A stretch of DNA of 24,390 bases, from IMG/VR virus record IMGVR_UViG_3300027152_000017, positions 1 to 24,390 of that record; one strand, written 5' to 3'. This document shows positions 15,511 through 23,867 of this stretch, piece by piece. Made by a program: the position numbers and the translations under genes. The notes under the pieces were generated by a model. That model did not search any database, was not told the origin of the DNA, and saw nothing but the letters and a program-made list of their open reading frames with translations. This DNA is from a virus. Every line of letters starts with the position of its first letter. Position 1 is the first letter of the stretch.

Positions 15511-18500
15511 TGCTTAAAAGAAATATTGCAATTGTTGGTATATTAGGCTTATTTTTTGTAACGCCTGTTTATGCCGTTGGCATGACTGTTGCAATGTATA
15601 TTACAGGGGCAACATTGGCAACCGCAGGTATGGGTACATTAGCATTGGCTTTTGCAATCAATATGGTTGCATCAGCAGTTATAAGCAAAGCATTTTTTAA
15701 CCCAAATCAACCGTCAGGCGGTTCAGCCCCACCCGATGTTGGTAACAGACAACAAATACCACCTGCAACGGATAACAAATTGCCTGTTGTGTACGGTGAA
15801 GCATGGGTTGGTGGTACGGTTATTGATTTAAGCATTAGCCAAAATAATCAAGAATTATATTATGTATTAGCCCTTGCTGAAGTTACAGGCAACGGTTCAG
15901 ACACAATTACATTTGGCGATGCCTATTGGGGCGGTAAAAAAGTAACATTTAGGGCTGATGGTTATACAGTTGCATCATTAACAGATGAATCATCAGGCGT
16001 TGTTGATACAACTGTTGATGGTAGGATGCAGTTTTTTTATTATCGCAATGGTTCATTTAATCCTACAAATTCAAGTCAATCTGCTATTAGCGTAATGCAG
16101 ACAGGTGGATTAGTTTATACATGGGATAGTAATAAACTAATGACTAATACGGCATTTGTGATTATTCATTTAACTTATTCACAAACGGCTAATATTCGTG
16201 GATTAGAACAAACAAGATTTCAATTAACAAATAGCCTAACAAACACAGGCGATGTTTTTTATGATTATTTAACTAATGAAGTATATGGCGGTGCTATACC
16301 CGTAAATCAAATTGATACAACAAGTTTGAACGCATTAACAACTTACAGCAATCAAAACTTTTCATACACTAATTCAAGCGGATTCCCCACAAATCAACCA
16401 AGGTTTAAGTTTAATGGCGTAATTGATACTAACCGTACAATCATGGACAATTTACAAGACATGGCAAGTTGTTGTGATTGTTTGCTTAAATACAATGAAA
16501 TTACTGCCAAATGGGGTGTTATTGTTCAAAAGCCAACATATACAGTTGCAATGAATTTGAATGACAGCAACATGGTTTCTGCAATTAGTATTAGCCCAAT
16601 TGATTTAGCAGGTTCATATAATATTGTTGAATGTAAATTCCCCGACAATTCAGTACAGGATACATTTAATACTGCAACATTTGATTTAGCTGAAGTTGCC
16701 CCAAGTTTATTATTTCCTAATGAACCCGTCAACAAAATTTCAATTAGTTTGCCATTGGTAAATAACGATGTTCAAGCACAATACATTGCAACACGAATAC
16801 TTAAATCAGCCCGTGAAGATTTGCAGTTACAAGTAAACATTAATTATGTAGGTATTCAACTTGAAGCAGGTGATATTGTTACAGTAACAAGCCCTAATTA
16901 TGGATGGACAGCAAAGCCATTTAGAGTTAATAAGATTGTTGAACAATTTAGTAGTGATGGTGCTGTAATTGCAAAGCTAACATTGTCAGAATTTAATTCT
17001 GCCGTTTATGATGATGTATCAATTACACAATTTCAACCTGCACCAAACACAGGTATTAGTGACCCAACATTTTTTGGAGTAGTGCCTGCACCCCTTGTAA
17101 CTGCACAATATCCTAATAACGCTAATCCCATATTCTTGGTTCAAGCAACAACATCAAGTTCAGGAATTACACAATACGCTGAAATTTGGTATTCCGCATT
17201 TAGTAACCCAACATCTGACCAACGAATATTTGCAGGCACAACAGAAATTCAATCAAGTGGTAATCCATATAGCATTAATACGGCTATGCCTGCTGTATCA
17301 CTTGCCAACATACCGTCAGGTAATTGGTATTTCTTTAGCCGTATGGTAAACAGCCTTGCATCATCATCGTTTAGCCCTGCAAGTGCAATTTTACAATGGC
17401 GACCAAGCACTTTTCAATTTACCGAAAGATATTTGGCAGTTGCTTATGCTGACAGTATTACAGGTTCAGGTTTTAGTTTAAGCCCAACAAATAAAGAATT
17501 TTACGGTTTAATTAATCAATCAGGCACAGGTGTTAGTTCAACAGCATCAGATTACACTTGGTATCCTGCCGAACCTGATTTTGGCACATCATTTTATTTG
17601 GCGTATGCAAACCGTTCTAACAGGAAGTTTAGTTTTGGTTCAGGCACAGCCGTTATTGCAGGTGGTAATGGTGCATTTGTACCAAGTAACGCATTGTTAT
17701 TTGACCCGTCAGTATGGTCAGCTTTAGCATTAGGGTTAAATATAATTGACCTTGATAAGCGTACAGGTCAGCTAACAGAAACAGGCACAACATCAGTTGG
17801 TGAAGCATCAGGCGAGTTGGCAATTACAAATAACCCTGATGGAAAAATTGTTGCGCAATTAAAGCCATTTTTAGACTTTGGCGGTAGCCCTACATTTACA
17901 AGCCCTGTTGCTAATTTAACTGTTGATATTTATGGTCGTGTTGTAGGATTTGAAGCACCTGACAGCTTTTATCTTACAAAACAATCATTTACTGCAACAT
18001 CAGGTCAAACTGCATTTAGCGTGACAAGGGCATCAGGCTATATTACGGGGCAATGTTTAGTATTTAGCAACGGCTGTTTGTTAGATACAACTGAATATAC
18101 TGATTCTTTATCTACCGTAACATTGTCAACGGGTGCTGTTGTAGGAACAACAATTACTGTTATTTCGTTTAAATCTTCAAATGCAACAACGGGTGTGTAT
18201 CCATCATTTACAAGAAACACAGTTGATTTGACTAATGCCAATAGTTATACCGCATCAGGATTTACATTAACAAGTGGTTATGAATTTATATTTATTAACG
18301 GAACAGTTCTTAACGAATTAGATTACGGTATAAATGACCAAACAATTTCAGATTTTCCAAGCAACATGACAGGTAAAATGACCATAATTCAATGGTCATC
18401 TGACAATTTAAATCAGCCTAACGGATTCCCAAACAATATTGTGGCATTTACAGTTGTTGGACAGACTGTATATAGTTATTCTTATAATGTAAATGCGTTT

Positions 18501-18641
18501 AATTTGTATAGTAATGGTGTGATATTATTACAGGGAACGGACTATACAACGGCATCGGGTACTTATGTATTGGCTAATACGCCTGATACAAATTCAACCG
18601 TAATGGTTCAACAAACTTTTGCTAGAACAGGGGCAGTCTAA
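15507..18641 (+). CDS. Lambda J-like tail tip / host specificity protein
   Basis: A 1044-residue central tip protein. Residues 1-23 resemble a signal peptide (MMLKRN, then a hydrophobic core ending PVYA), and a second hydrophobic stretch covers about 27-64. The J/hub signature LPVVYGEAWVGG lies at 92-103. Hub-like sequence continues to about 508 (DNLQDMASCCDCLLKYNE; ATRILKSAREDLQLQVN; LEAGDIVTVTSPNYGW). A fibronectin-like section follows (about 530-632), then a variable region. The C terminus has three short beta repeats built on a (F/S)NGxxL...(D/E)Y core. Start is ATG 15507 (overlapping the GNAT stop) or the adjacent ATG 15510. It likely closes the tube, contacts the cell surface and anchors the fibres encoded after it. 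Confidence 0.82.
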   Translation: MMLKRNIAIVGILGLFFVTPVYAVGMTVAMYITGATLATAGMGTLALAFAINMVASAVISKAFFNPNQPSGGSAPPDVGNRQQIPPATDNKLPVVYGEAWVGGTVIDLSISQNNQELYYVLALAEVTGNGSDTITFGDAYWGGKKVTFRADGYTVASLTDESSGVVDTTVDGRMQFFYYRNGSFNPTNSSQSAISVMQTGGLVYTWDSNKLMTNTAFVIIHLTYSQTANIRGLEQTRFQLTNSLTNTGDVFYDYLTNEVYGGAIPVNQIDTTSLNALTTYSNQNFSYTNSSGFPTNQPRFKFNGVIDTNRTIMDNLQDMASCCDCLLKYNEITAKWGVIVQKPTYTVAMNLNDSNMVSAISISPIDLAGSYNIVECKFPDNSVQDTFNTATFDLAEVAPSLLFPNEPVNKISISLPLVNNDVQAQYIATRILKSAREDLQLQVNINYVGIQLEAGDIVTVTSPNYGWTAKPFRVNKIVEQFSSDGAVIAKLTLSEFNSAVYDDVSITQFQPAPNTGISDPTFFGVVPAPLVTAQYPNNANPIFLVQATTSSSGITQYAEIWYSAFSNPTSDQRIFAGTTEIQSSGNPYSINTAMPAVSLANIPSGNWYFFSRMVNSLASSSFSPASAILQWRPSTFQFTERYLAVAYADSITGSGFSLSPTNKEFYGLINQSGTGVSSTASDYTWYPAEPDFGTSFYLAYANRSNRKFSFGSGTAVIAGGNGAFVPSNALLFDPSVWSALALGLNIIDLDKRTGQLTETGTTSVGEASGELAITNNPDGKIVAQLKPFLDFGGSPTFTSPVANLTVDIYGRVVGFEAPDSFYLTKQSFTATSGQTAFSVTRASGYITGQCLVFSNGCLLDTTEYTDSLSTVTLSTGAVVGTTITVISFKSSNATTGVYPSFTRNTVDLTNANSYTASGFTLTSGYEFIFINGTVLNELDYGINDQTISDFPSNMTGKMTIIQWSSDNLNQPNGFPNNIVAFTVVGQTVYSYSYNVNAFNLYSNGVILLQGTDYTTASGTYVLANTPDTNSTVMVQQTFARTGAV

Positions 18642-19291
18642 TGACACAAGCATTTAATTTAAGCCAATTGGCTAACAATCTAAACACATCAGGTCAGCTT
18701 GATGCAACAGATGGTTTAACGGGTGCTGTACCTGTTGCCAACGGTGGTACAGGATTAACCGCAGTTGGTACATCAGGTAATGTGCTTACATCAAATGGTA
18801 GCGTTTGGACTTCAACAGCTATTCCTACACCAACTATTGCAGACGGTTCTATTACTGACCCTAAGATTTCTGATGGGATTACAGCAGGTTCTACATACAT
18901 TGGAACTGGCATGACTCGGTTTGGTAGATACACAGGGGGAACAGCGTATGTTCTTTTTGCACAAGCATACATATTAAGAGGTGGAGTATTTAATTTTACA
19001 ATAACTGTAACTAATCAAAACGTTGGTAATGAAAATAGCAGTACCATAGGTGCTAGAATTTATAGAGATGGCGTTGCTATTTCTGCTGAGGCTACCGCTT
19101 CTCTTGCTTTAAACACAAGCACTACATTTACATTTACAAGTGTTTCTTTATCTCGGGGTGGATTTGTTCAACTTTATTGTAAAAACTCAGCAGGCGACGC
19201 CAATAGAGTAGGCGTTGAAAATTGGAACTATGGTATTGCCACGGCTTTAAGGATTAATCCATTTACACCTGTTGTTATTTATGAAGGATAA
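18641..19291 (+). CDS. Tail fibre / receptor-binding protein with divergent C-terminal half
   Basis: A 216-residue fibre-like protein. Residues 1-60 have a common fibre N terminus (FNLSQLANNLNTSGQL, then VPVANGGTGLTAVGTSGNVL and SNGSVW). The C-terminal part (about 75-216) reads as a compact beta jelly-roll or TNF-like head (FTITVTNQNVGNENSSTIGA, ATALRINPF). Codon use changes within the gene: the 5' third uses TCA, GCA and ACA, whereas 18890-19270 uses TCT, GCT, ACT, CTT, CGG and AGA much more, suggesting a domain swap. It starts with ATG overlapping the J-like stop (TAATG). The receptor is not predictable. Confidence 0.7.
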   Translation: MTQAFNLSQLANNLNTSGQLDATDGLTGAVPVANGGTGLTAVGTSGNVLTSNGSVWTSTAIPTPTIADGSITDPKISDGITAGSTYIGTGMTRFGRYTGGTAYVLFAQAYILRGGVFNFTITVTNQNVGNENSSTIGARIYRDGVAISAEATASLALNTSTTFTFTSVSLSRGGFVQLYCKNSAGDANRVGVENWNYGIATALRINPFTPVVIYEG

Positions 19292-19300
19292 GGAATAAAT

Positions 19301-19654
19301 ATGTTTACAGTATCTATTGATAATAATTTAACCATTGCTGATGTTTTTGACACGGATGTTTATATTGACCCAAGTGTAACGACATACCCAATTACAGAAA
19401 ATGAAAAGGATATGATTGAAGTATCAGGTCAAATGGCGTTGTGGCAATACAAAGACGGTCAAGTAGTTGAATCTGAATTTGCACCTCAAATTTACAAAAA
19501 TGAATACAACGCAAAACAAAAACAATTAAGATTGCAAGCCTATGAACAAGAATCAGACCCGATTTTTTTTAAATGGCAAAGGGGTGAAGCAACGGAACAG
19601 CAATGGTTAGATGCTGTTGCACAAGTATCGTTGCAATTCCCTTATCAAGAGTAG
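19301..19654 (+). CDS. Small fibre-associated protein, possible fibre assembly factor
   Basis: A 117-residue protein. The first half (MFTVSIDNNLTIADVFDTD) is beta-like. The second half is a charged helix KNEYNAKQKQLRLQAYEQESDP followed by IFFKWQRGEATEQQWLDAVA and ending in FPYQE. This second part matches a short C-terminal pattern (A-Y-x-x-E-[AS]-D-P-[LI]-x-F-K-[WY]-Q-R-G-E-A-T) that I know from many small proteins beside phage fibre genes, whose function is not established. The ribosome site AAGGAA precedes ATG. A strong promoter candidate begins inside its 3' end, so it closes the upstream transcription unit. Confidence 0.65.
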   Translation: MFTVSIDNNLTIADVFDTDVYIDPSVTTYPITENEKDMIEVSGQMALWQYKDGQVVESEFAPQIYKNEYNAKQKQLRLQAYEQESDPIFFKWQRGEATEQQWLDAVAQVSLQFPYQE

Positions 19655-19660
19655 TATAAT
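19631..19660 (+). promoter_or_regulatory. Sigma70-type promoter candidate for distal fibre genes
   Basis: The -35 box TTGCAA (19631-19636) and -10 box TATAAT (19655-19660) are separated by 18 bases. The -10 is a perfect consensus hexamer, the -35 matches TTGACA at five of six positions, and the -10 begins on the base after the upstream TAG stop. The predicted start near 19667 gives a leader of about 67 bases before ATG 19734. It is the best promoter I find in the window and lies in the longest intergenic gap. Confidence 0.72.
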
Positions 19661-19687
19661 ACTAAAAACAATATAAGACATGATGCG

Positions 19688-19709
19688 TACCCCGTGAGTG
19701 CATGGGGTA
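19688..19709 (+). promoter_or_regulatory. Leader RNA hairpin upstream of 19734 gene
   Basis: TACCCCGTG (19688-19696) pairs with CATGGGGTA (19701-19709) around a four-base AGTG loop. This makes nine pairs including one G-T. No T-run follows, so it is not an intrinsic terminator. It sits about 20 bases into the predicted transcript and about 15 bases before the AGGGG ribosome site at 19724-19728. It could stabilise the 5' end or control access to the start; it matches no riboswitch I can name. Confidence 0.6.
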
Positions 19710-19733
19710 GTTAACCGAGAATTAGGGGCTATC

Positions 19734-20225
19734 ATGGCAGTATTTAGTAAGAACACGCTGACACAGGTTAGCGGATTTGACAATCCAATTATTGCAGGTG
19801 AATTGGTATATGACCAACAAACCTATTGGAATCTTCAACTAACTGCCGAAGATGGTACAACGCCTGTTAATTTGACAGGGGCAACTATCAATGCCCAAAT
19901 TATCCGTAGAACATTAACTAATGTGCAAGATACCCGTTATGGCTTATCTTTTGACATTAGCAATTACACGCCTACACCAACAGCAATACCATTAACAATT
20001 ACAAACCGTGATGATGCAACAGGTTCGTTTACATTGTTAATTGATTCTGATGCTTGGGGATTAGTAACAACTGATGACCAAATGGCTATCAATTCAGTCA
20101 ATGGTGCAGGTTTTTCAGGGCGTATCAAAATTAGCTTTCCATCAACATCAGGCGGTCAGCCTGCTGAAGATAACATCATTTTCTTGCTTTTCTTAGTTCG
20201 TTCAGACGGCATTGTAAAAGTTTAA
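19734..20225 (+). CDS. Beta-rich fibre/baseplate protein (BppU-like N-terminal pattern)
   Basis: A 163-residue protein: VYDQQTYWNLQLTAEDGTTP then VNLTGATINAQIIRR, a DDATGSFTLLID strand and a C-terminal IIFLLFLVRSDGIVKV. The order (extended strand, D-G-x-P-V-x-L-T-G-A, then a turn with D-x-T-G-x-F) resembles the beta-sandwich modules that attach receptor-binding proteins to baseplates, such as BppU N-terminal domains. The family name is tentative. ATG 19734 has AGGGG six bases away; a GTG at 19698 in frame would start inside the leader hairpin and is rejected. It is the first gene after the promoter candidate. Confidence 0.6.
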   Translation: MAVFSKNTLTQVSGFDNPIIAGELVYDQQTYWNLQLTAEDGTTPVNLTGATINAQIIRRTLTNVQDTRYGLSFDISNYTPTPTAIPLTITNRDDATGSFTLLIDSDAWGLVTTDDQMAINSVNGAGFSGRIKISFPSTSGGQPAEDNIIFLLFLVRSDGIVKV

Positions 20226-20235
20226 GGGGGCAGAC

Positions 20236-20529
20236 ATGGCAAGGTTAAATGTCAATGCTGTACCTAGTAACACAACAGTTACAGTACAAGATGCAAACAA
20301 TATTACTGCCAATATACAAGGCGGTAATAATGTTAATGTCACAGTTACACCAACACCAAAACAGGTTATTCAAGTTAATCGTGGTGTAGCAGGCAAAGAT
20401 GGCGGTGACGAAATTGGTGGTTATCCTGTAAATATTACAAGTGCTAACCGATATGATGTTTTAATGTTTGGCGTAGGTGAATGGGTAAATACCCCACAAA
20501 CCGAAATAACTGATGGCGGTAATTTTTAA
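20236..20529 (+). CDS. Short fibre-linked protein with DGGNF end
   Basis: A 97-residue protein with repetitive beta start (RLNVNAVPSNTTVTVQDANN, then ITANIQGGNNVNVTVTP), a short collagen-like GVAGKDGG stretch, and a C-terminal YDVLMFGVGEWVNTPQTEIT ending DGGNF. The last part (V-L-x-[FY]-x-x-x-x-W-V-N-T) is a common end motif in aquatic phage fibre proteins. It is probably a linker or minor fibre subunit. The next fibre protein ends in the closely similar DGGTF. It has the ribosome site AAGGGGG and good spacing. Confidence 0.6.
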   Translation: MARLNVNAVPSNTTVTVQDANNITANIQGGNNVNVTVTPTPKQVIQVNRGVAGKDGGDEIGGYPVNITSANRYDVLMFGVGEWVNTPQTEITDGGNF

Positions 20530-20544
20530 TTAGGGGTATTAAAC

Positions 20545-21747
20545 ATGGCAAATACAATTCGCATTAAAAGACGGGCAAGTAGTGGTGGGGCAGGTGCACC
20601 AACTTCATTAGAAAACGCAGAATTAGCGTTTAATGAAGCAAGTAATATTTTGTACTATGGTACAGGTACGGGTGGTGCAGGCGGTACGGCAACTTCAGTT
20701 ATTGCAATTGGTGGTAACGGTGCTTTCGTTGACACATCAACCACACAAACAATTGGTGGGGTTAAAACATTTAGTTCAACAATTAGCGGTTCAATTGATG
20801 GTAACGCAAATACAGCAACAACACTTGCAACAGGCAGAACAATTGCCATTACAGGTGATTTAAGCTATACAAGCCCATCATTCAACGGTTCAACCAATGT
20901 GACAGCAACAGGTACATTAGCTAATAGCGGTGTAACAGCAGGCACATATACAAAAGTTACAGTTGATGCAAAAGGTCGTACAACAGTAGGTGCAACAGCA
21001 TCATTATCTGAATTGTCAGCCCCAACAGGTTCACTAAGCATCGGCAACCAACTATTAACCAATGTGGCAACACCTGTTAATGATACTGACGGTGCAAACA
21101 AAGCGTATGTTGATTCAGTTGCCCAAGGTTTAGACACCAAGGCATCATGCGTTGTTGCTACAACTGCAAACATTACATTGTCAGGCACACAAACAATTGA
21201 TGGCGTTGCTGTTATTGCAGGTGACCGTGTATTAGTAAAAAATCAAACATTAAGTCAAAACAACGGTATTTATGTTGTTTCAGCAAGTGCATGGGCAAGA
21301 AGTTCAGACATGAATTTATGGGCTGAATTCCCATCGGCTTACACATTCATTGAACAAGGTACTACACAATCTGATACAGGTTGGGTTTGTACGGTTAATG
21401 CAGGTGGCACATTAGGCACAACGCCTGTTACATGGACACAATTTAGCGGTGCAGGTACTTATGTTGCAGGTACAGGATTAACATTAACAGGTAATTCTTT
21501 TGCTATTACTAACACAGCCGTAACAGCAGGTTCATACGGTTCAGCAAGTAATACATTGAGTGCAACCGTAAATGCACAAGGTCAATTAACTGCATTGTCA
21601 GCACAAGCCATTGCAATTGCCAATACACAGGTTAGCGGTTTAGGCACAATGTCAACGCAAAACGCAAACAATGTGGCAATCACAGGGGGTTCAGTTACTA
21701 ACTTGACAACATTTGATGGCATTACAATTGACGGTGGTACATTTTAA
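20545..21747 (+). CDS. Tail fibre protein
   Basis: A 400-residue fibre. The N terminus MANTIRIKRRASSGGAG and SLENAELAFNEASNILYYG is a frequent phage fibre attachment start, present in shortened form in the next gene as well. The shaft is Thr/Ala/Gly/Ser-rich (GSIDGNANTATTLATGRTIA; SGVTAGTYTKVTVDAKGRTT). A globular module lies at about 190-305 (ANKAYVDSVAQGLDTKASCV ... GDRVLVKNQTLSQNNGIYVV ... WTQFSGAGTY), a pattern widespread in fibres. The C terminus ends FDGITIDGGTF. ATG 20545 follows TAGGGG. The high repetitiveness suggests a trimeric, elongated molecule. Confidence 0.8.
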   Translation: MANTIRIKRRASSGGAGAPTSLENAELAFNEASNILYYGTGTGGAGGTATSVIAIGGNGAFVDTSTTQTIGGVKTFSSTISGSIDGNANTATTLATGRTIAITGDLSYTSPSFNGSTNVTATGTLANSGVTAGTYTKVTVDAKGRTTVGATASLSELSAPTGSLSIGNQLLTNVATPVNDTDGANKAYVDSVAQGLDTKASCVVATTANITLSGTQTIDGVAVIAGDRVLVKNQTLSQNNGIYVVSASAWARSSDMNLWAEFPSAYTFIEQGTTQSDTGWVCTVNAGGTLGTTPVTWTQFSGAGTYVAGTGLTLTGNSFAITNTAVTAGSYGSASNTLSATVNAQGQLTALSAQAIAIANTQVSGLGTMSTQNANNVAITGGSVTNLTTFDGITIDGGTF

Positions 21748-21754
21748 TTAACCC

Positions 21755-21766
21755 TGCTATATAGCA
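21755..21766. repeat. 12-bp perfect palindrome before S74 fibre gene
   Basis: TGCTATATAGCA is perfectly self-complementary and lies in the 35-base gap between two fibre genes, just upstream of the ribosome site AAGGAA. As RNA it would be only a weak hairpin; as DNA it could be a small operator-like site. No function is assignable. Confidence 0.45.
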
Positions 21767-21782
21767 AAGAAGGAATAGCCCT

Positions 21783-23867
21783 ATGGCTAACAAAATTATT
21801 CTGAAAAAGACATCAACGGCATCAAAAGTGCCGTTGTCAACTGACCTAGAAGTTGGTGAAATTGCTGTAAATTTGGCTGACCAAAAACTGTATAGTAAAA
21901 ATGCAAGCGGTACAGTTATTTTGGTTGGTCAGGGCGTGGCAGGTTCAGGTGATGTGGTAGGCGGTTCATCATCCACGGATAATGCGTTAGCCCGTTATGA
22001 CGGTACGACAGGTAAGTTAATTCAAAATTCAACAGTTACCCTTGATGACAATGGTAATTTAGCCAATGTCAATTCTGTTGGTTTTGACACAACACCTACA
22101 ACGCCACCTACAACCGCAGGTTCAATGTATTGGGATAGTGGCAACCTAACCCCTACTGTTGTTTTAAATGCAAATACCGATTTGCAATTAGGTCAAGAAA
22201 ATATTGCTTTGGTTTATAACGGCACGGGTTCAACTATTACAGCAGGTTCAGTTGTTGCTGTATCAGGGGCACAAGGTCAAAGACCAAGCGTTTCTTTAGC
22301 TGATGCAGATAGTGAAGCATTATCAGCACCAACATTAGGTATTGCAACTGAAAGTATTGCCAACGGGGCAGAAGGATTTGTTACAACATTTGGTTTTGTT
22401 CGTGGAATAAATACAAGTGCATTTACAGCAGGTGCACCAATTTATTTATCACAAACAGCAGGTCAATTTACAGCAACAAGACCATCAGCACCTGCACATA
22501 CAGTTGCATTAGGTTGGGTAATTAAAGTAAACGCATCAAGTGGCGAAGTTTTTGTAAACATCAACAACGGTTGGGAATTAGACGAATTACATAATGTACT
22601 AATTACATCACCAACTTCAGGTAATACGCTAATTTATGATTCAGTTGCAGGTGTTTGGAAAAATGCAAACATTACAGGCGGTACAGGTTTATCTGTTACT
22701 AACGGTGCAGGTACTATTGCATTGGCTAACACAGGCGTTACATCAGTAAGCGGTACAGCACCAATTTCATCATCAGGCGGTGCGACACCTGCAATTAGTA
22801 TTAGCCAAGCAACAACATCAACAAACGGTTATCTATCATCAACCGATTGGAATACATTTAATAGCAAAGCAACATTACCAAGTCAAACAGGCAATGCGGG
22901 TAAAGTATTAGGCACAGACGGAACAAATACTTCTTGGGTTGAAGGCGGTGGCGGTGGTAGCGCATTTTTTACTAGATACAATTTTACCGCTACTGCAAGC
23001 CAAACAACATTTGCTGTTGGCGTAACGCTTACACTTATTGAGGTTTACAACAACGGTGCAAGACTAATACCAACAACTGATTATTCAATTAGCGGTACAA
23101 ATGTGGTTTTGGCATCAGGGGCAAGCGTTGGTTCAATTATCACCGTTTTGGTATATACAACATTTGATGTTGCTAACACATACACACAATCACAAACAGA
23201 TAGTTTACTTGCTAATAAAGCAAATACCAATGGTTCTAATGCAACAGGTACATGGGGTATTTCAATTAGCGGTAATTCTGCGACATCATCAAATACATCA
23301 TCAATATCTAGTGCAGTAGGTAATGGCTACACATGGACAGGTGTACAGCAATTTCAAAGCAATTTAGGCACAACATCAGGAAGTTTAAGTAATCCATCTT
23401 TGCAAGCATACGCAACGGGTACAAATTCAGCGTTCATGTCATTTCATAGAAGTGGCAGTTATGCAATAAATATGGGTTTAGATTCTGATAATGTGTTAAG
23501 AATTGGTGGTTGGTCAGCAAGTGCTAACAGATTTCAAATGGATATGTCAGGTAATTTAACAATGGCGGGTAATGTCACCGCTTATTCTGATGAAACATTG
23601 AAAAAAGATTGGGATAATTTAACCGATAATTTTGTTACAAAATTAGCATCAGTTAAATATGGTACATACACAAGAATTGATACAAATGAAAGACAGGTTG
23701 GTGTATCAGCGCAATCATTAAAAAATGTTTTGCCTGAATCTGTCAATACTGATAAAGACGGAATATTGTCAGTTGCATACGGTAATGCTTCACTTGTTTC
23801 TTGTATTGAATTGGCAAAAGAAATTCAATTGCTTAAAAAAGAAATTGCACTTTTAAAGGCTAAGTAA
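21783..23867 (+). CDS. Tail fibre with C-terminal S74 self-cleaving chaperone
   Basis: A 694-residue fibre. The N terminus (KIILKKTSTASKVPLSTDLE then VGEIAVNLADQKLYSKNASG) is an attachment-like start. The shaft has fibre modules (ALVYNGTGSTITAGSVVAVS; ALGWVIKVNASSGEVFVNIN) and a beta module FTATASQTTFAVG/VYNNGARLIPTTDYSIS near 403-445 that resembles the J-like C-terminal repeats. The last 93 residues form an intramolecular chaperone: SDETLKK places Ser602 and Lys607 in the catalytic S-x4-K spacing of S74 endosialidase-type domains, followed by QVGVSAQSLKNVLPE and a terminal helix. The family cleaves itself before the serine after trimer folding, so the mature fibre would be about 601 residues. 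ATG 21783 follows AAGGAA. Confidence 0.88.
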   Translation: MANKIILKKTSTASKVPLSTDLEVGEIAVNLADQKLYSKNASGTVILVGQGVAGSGDVVGGSSSTDNALARYDGTTGKLIQNSTVTLDDNGNLANVNSVGFDTTPTTPPTTAGSMYWDSGNLTPTVVLNANTDLQLGQENIALVYNGTGSTITAGSVVAVSGAQGQRPSVSLADADSEALSAPTLGIATESIANGAEGFVTTFGFVRGINTSAFTAGAPIYLSQTAGQFTATRPSAPAHTVALGWVIKVNASSGEVFVNINNGWELDELHNVLITSPTSGNTLIYDSVAGVWKNANITGGTGLSVTNGAGTIALANTGVTSVSGTAPISSSGGATPAISISQATTSTNGYLSSTDWNTFNSKATLPSQTGNAGKVLGTDGTNTSWVEGGGGGSAFFTRYNFTATASQTTFAVGVTLTLIEVYNNGARLIPTTDYSISGTNVVLASGASVGSIITVLVYTTFDVANTYTQSQTDSLLANKANTNGSNATGTWGISISGNSATSSNTSSISSAVGNGYTWTGVQQFQSNLGTTSGSLSNPSLQAYATGTNSAFMSFHRSGSYAINMGLDSDNVLRIGGWSASANRFQMDMSGNLTMAGNVTAYSDETLKKDWDNLTDNFVTKLASVKYGTYTRIDTNERQVGVSAQSLKNVLPESVNTDKDGILSVAYGNASLVSCIELAKEIQLLKKEIALLKAK

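Noticed and set aside
19688-19709. Hairpin at 19688-19709 as an intrinsic terminator of the upstream operon
   Set aside because: It has no T-run; the following sequence is GTTAACCGAG, so a leader structure is more likely.
1107-21188. Many antisense and alternate-frame ORFs of 60-150 codons (for example 1107-1493, 11789-12244, 12350-12730, 20865-21188 on the - strand)
   Set aside because: They lie inside strong + strand genes, have no ribosome sites or recognisable families, and are expected in AT-rich coding DNA with few stops in the opposite frames.
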